Source: JBDRFZ01 sp043818395
GTDB lineage: Bacteria > Patescibacteriota > Patescibacteriia > 2-12-FULL-60-25
Direction: 5' to 3'
NCBI GenBank assembly: GCA_043818395.1
Contig: JBDRFZ010000025.1
Span: 1 to 22,765 of the forward strand
Length of the DNA: 22,765 nt
Position 1 is the stretch's first letter, and every line of letters begins with the position of its first letter. Below, in pieces: positions 21,050 through 22,765 of this stretch. A program made the translations under genes and the position numbers. The notes beneath the pieces are model-generated. The model saw only the letters and a list, made by a program, of their open reading frames with translations, had not been told where the DNA came from and did not search any database.

Positions 21050-22318
21050 TCAACCATATTTTGCTGTTGGCAGTTTTAATGGCTTCGCTCCGATGCTTGC
21101 CAGGCAATACTCCGGCCGGTCAAAGAGACGCTTCGCGAATGCCCGAATCGCGGTAAGCGTAACCGCTTGCATGGACGCTTCGATTTCTTCCGGACGACGG
21201 AGCATGCCGACGAAATTCAGATACGTAAAATAATGAACAGCTAAACTGACGGGATCTTCGGAGATTGAAATGATTTCGCTGGCCAGAACGGCTTTTGCGA
21301 GCCGCAGTTCCTTCGCCGAAACAGGACAAGACACTAATCCGGCGCATTCCTCGACAATGTGCGCGAGCGTTTTTTGAGCCTCACGGGTTTTTGCTGCGAC
21401 GAATACAGCCGTATGTCCGGCGTCGCTATACATATCCGACGAGATGGAGAGTTCGTAACTCAATCCCTCCTGATCGCGAATACGGGAGTACAAGCGTGAA
21501 TAACCGGAACCGCCATACACTTGATCGAGAAGTTTTTGTGTTTCGACCAGAGGCGAACGCAAGGGAACAGTTGGAACGCCGACCATAAAATACGTCAATG
21601 GAATGTCGCTGTGGATGTGTCGGACGTGCGGGCCGGTTCCAGTCCGCCGGTATGGTTGAAATTTTGGCAATTGAATCGGTTTTATGGACCCGAATCGTTT
21701 GGCGATCCGCTTCGTAACCGCGCTAAATGAAGCGCCCCCCACGACGATGATCGTCATGTTATTCACGCCATACCACTGTTTAAAAAATCTCATGATGTCG
21801 CTCCGCGTCAGCGCGTGCATAGTGGAAAACGTGCCATTGACATCCCACCCTAGCGGCTGGTTTTCGTACATGAGGTTGTCGAAAAGAATCTCAACATGGC
21901 AGGCTTCATCCATGCGGGACTCTAATAATTCGTCAAAGACGACTTTTCGTTCACGAGTCAATTCCTCTTTCAGAATGCGCGGATAGAACAATACCTCGTA
22001 CGCAAGATCAACGGCGTCTACTGCAAAATTGTTCGGTACTTCAATAGTGAAATAGGTATATTCTTCGGTCGTAGCACCGTTAAAAGATCCTCCAAGCGTC
22101 GCCACCGCTTCGTTCAAGGCTATGGGACTGGGGTAACGCCGGCAGCCCTTAAAAAATAAATGCTCGATGAAATGCGCGATCCCGCGCTTTTTCGGCGATT
22201 CATGACGCGCCCCGGTGGGAATGCCGAAAAAAATCGTGGTCATCTCACTTTCCGGGACGGGAAGCGTGAGGTACTTCAGTCCGTTTGCGAAAACATTTAA
22301 TTTTGGTTCTATCCGCAT
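21050..22318 (-). CDS. M16-family zinc metallopeptidase (pitrilysin/processing-peptidase-like)
   Basis: 422 aa, the usual length of a two-lobed M16B subunit. The inverted zinc motif HFIEH is at H49-E52-H53, with the distal ligand E130 in ERKVVFDELLE. The second lobe carries the substrate-binding pattern GGSGYSRLYSRIRDQEGLSY. No signal peptide is evident, so a cytosolic peptide-degrading role is likely; M16B enzymes work as homodimers or with an inactive partner, and no second M16 gene is seen here. Promoter: extended -10 TGATATACT at 22352-22344, giving a short leader before the ATG; no clear Shine-Dalgarno. Same strand as tRNA-Ser upstream but separated by a terminator, and upstream of the small basic gene, which has its own promoter. 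Confidence 0.92.
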   Translation of the reverse strand: MRIEPKLNVFANGLKYLTLPVPESEMTTIFFGIPTGARHESPKKRGIAHFIEHLFFKGCRRYPSPIALNEAVATLGGSFNGATTEEYTYFTIEVPNNFAVDAVDLAYEVLFYPRILKEELTRERKVVFDELLESRMDEACHVEILFDNLMYENQPLGWDVNGTFSTMHALTRSDIMRFFKQWYGVNNMTIIVVGGASFSAVTKRIAKRFGSIKPIQLPKFQPYRRTGTGPHVRHIHSDIPLTYFMVGVPTVPLRSPLVETQKLLDQVYGGSGYSRLYSRIRDQEGLSYELSISSDMYSDAGHTAVFVAAKTREAQKTLAHIVEECAGLVSCPVSAKELRLAKAVLASEIISISEDPVSLAVHYFTYLNFVGMLRRPEEIEASMQAVTLTAIRAFAKRLFDRPEYCLASIGAKPLKLPTAKYG

Positions 22319-22343
22319 AAGTCCAGGTTCATAATAATAAAAC

Positions 22344-22352
22344 AGTATATCA
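22344..22352 (-). promoter_or_regulatory. Extended -10 of the M16 peptidase gene
   Basis: TGATATACT on the minus strand, 25 nt before the ATG at 22318. It is almost the same as the box of the small basic gene (TGATATAAT). Confidence 0.5.
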
Positions 22353-22385
22353 TTGAAGCGGCGAACTTTATATAAAAATGGATAT

Positions 22386-22414
22386 AAAAAAACACTCCGA
22401 TTTCAAACGGAGTG
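22386..22414 (-). terminator. Terminator of tRNA-Ser
   Basis: On the minus strand CACTCCG (22414-22408) pairs with CGGAGTG (22399-22393), followed by seven T (22392-22386). It lies 61 nt after the tRNA-Ser CCA. Confidence 0.8.
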
Positions 22415-22475
22415 CTTTTATCTCGTCGTCAGTCAGCAAATACGGCTCTTCCATAATCAAAAGGAATGTAAAACT

Positions 22476-22565
22476 TGGCGGAGGGGGTGGGATTCGAACC
22501 CACGGTAACCTTTCGGCTACACCGGATTTCGAGTCCGGCACATTCGACCACTCTGTCACCCCTCC
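22476..22565 (-). tRNA. tRNA-Ser(CGA)
   Basis: 90-nt class II tRNA. Acceptor GGAGGGG (22565-22559) pairs with CCCCTCC (22486-22480). The anticodon stem CCGGA/TCCGG encloses CTCGAAA, anticodon CGA. The long variable arm TAGCCGAAAGGTTA and T arm GTGGG-TTCGAAT-CCCAC are intact. Discriminator G and CCA are encoded (22479-22476). Confidence 0.95.
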
Positions 22566-22626
22566 TTATCCAGTGTGCGCCAAAGGTAACCAAAAAAACC
22601 TCCAAAGTCAATTTTTTCACCTACAC

Positions 22627-22765
22627 TGTCAAACGGAAGTTAGAATGTCCTCTTTCTAGGGAAGTTAGAATGTCCCTTTTTAAGAGGCGGCTTTTTGGGC
22701 ATCGGCATGGAACCTCTGCCGCCAGGGATGGTCGGCTCGAGGCTTAGTCGATTGCGGTGCTGACC
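22627..22765 (-). mobile_element. Inner end of a second IS copy (3' side of its transposase)
   Basis: From 22627 the sequence TGTCAAACGGAAGTTAGAAT matches the inverted end at 139 (TGTCCCACGGAAGTTG). A second copy of GGAAGTTAGAATGTCC follows at 22660-22675. A transposase C-terminus enters from the right. The element extends beyond the window. The boundary at 22627 is inferred from comparison of the two ends. Confidence 0.7.
22680..22765 (-). CDS. Transposase, C-terminal 27 residues only (cut by window edge)
   Basis: On the minus strand the frame entering at 22763 reads SAPQSTKPRADHPWRQRF and ends AQKAAS with TAA at 22682-22680. The KPxADHPWR tail is common at the end of integrase-type (DDE) transposases of the ISNCY and IS481 kind. 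The stop lies 53 bp inside the inferred element end. Another frame, open to 22640, reads a basic stretch but crosses the repeated end motifs and is less likely. Family assignment depends on so few residues that it remains tentative. Confidence 0.55.
   Translation of the reverse strand, partial: SAPQSTKPRADHPWRQRFHADAQKAAS

Noticed and set aside
22368..22559. Open frames across tRNA-Ser on both strands, including a 28-codon frame MEEPYLLTDDEIKALRL at 22454-22368
   Set aside because: The longer ones read through the tRNA; the 28-codon frame runs over the tRNA terminator and has no ribosome-binding site.

Overview
The window looks like a chromosomal contig from a candidate-phyla-radiation bacterium (Patescibacteria). 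This is inferred from gene content and style: double lamin-tail surface protein, PolX with an altered PHP domain, a YerC/TrpR-like regulator, a SpoIID-type protein with NBR1-like Ig domains, a major-facilitator-like transporter carrying HEAT repeats, few Shine-Dalgarno sites, and many starts only 6-10 nt below a -10 box. No rRNA or other phylogenetic marker is present, so the placement rests on protein resemblance. Both ends lie inside copies of one insertion-sequence family: the minus-strand N-terminus of a transposase at 1-42 and the minus-strand C-terminus of a transposase at 22680-22765. The contig probably stops there because the repeat could not be resolved.

Layout. 1-139: IS end. 215-808: HD-domain phosphohydrolase. 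925-3462: large secreted lamin-tail protein. 3528-3602: tRNA-Gly(GCC). 3603-3975: repeat-rich spacer with palindromes. 3976-5760: PolX. 5846-6175: small membrane protein. 6305-6619: TrpR-like regulator with a palindromic operator over its own promoter. 6730-7683: an ATP-grasp-like protein whose segments look circularly permuted. 7729-9217: AT-rich block with a HAD hydrolase, a MazG-like protein, tRNA-Leu(UAA) and an HNH endonuclease, bounded by a 24-nt tRNA-Leu relic. 9496-10749: Nramp-related transporter. 10839-12750: ruvB, a small membrane protein and a membrane-anchored PH-domain protein, tightly spaced. 12831-15152: SpoIID/Ig-repeat cell-wall protein, divergent from 15275-17962, a flippase and O-antigen-ligase pair. 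17974-20718: 12-TM transporter with HEAT repeats. 20897-20983: a 28-residue, extremely basic protein with a perfect 12-nt Shine-Dalgarno. 21050-22318: M16 metalloprotease. 22476-22565: tRNA-Ser(CGA). 22627-22765: second IS end.

How it fits together. Three themes recur. The first is the envelope (lamin-tail protein, SpoIID-like wall enzyme, flippase, polymer ligase, PH-domain membrane protein). The second is uptake and turnover of nucleotides and metals (HD, MazG-like, HAD, Nramp-like, NTT-like HEAT transporter), suiting a host-dependent or reduced cell. The third is DNA repair (PolX, RuvB). Several genes are single units with their own promoter and terminator. The clearest multi-gene units are ruvB to PH, flippase to ligase, and HNH to tRNA-Leu to MazG.

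The best candidates for something undescribed are the 28-aa basic protein gene, the permuted ATP-grasp protein, the HEAT-repeat transporter, and the tRNA-Leu relic around the HNH gene.
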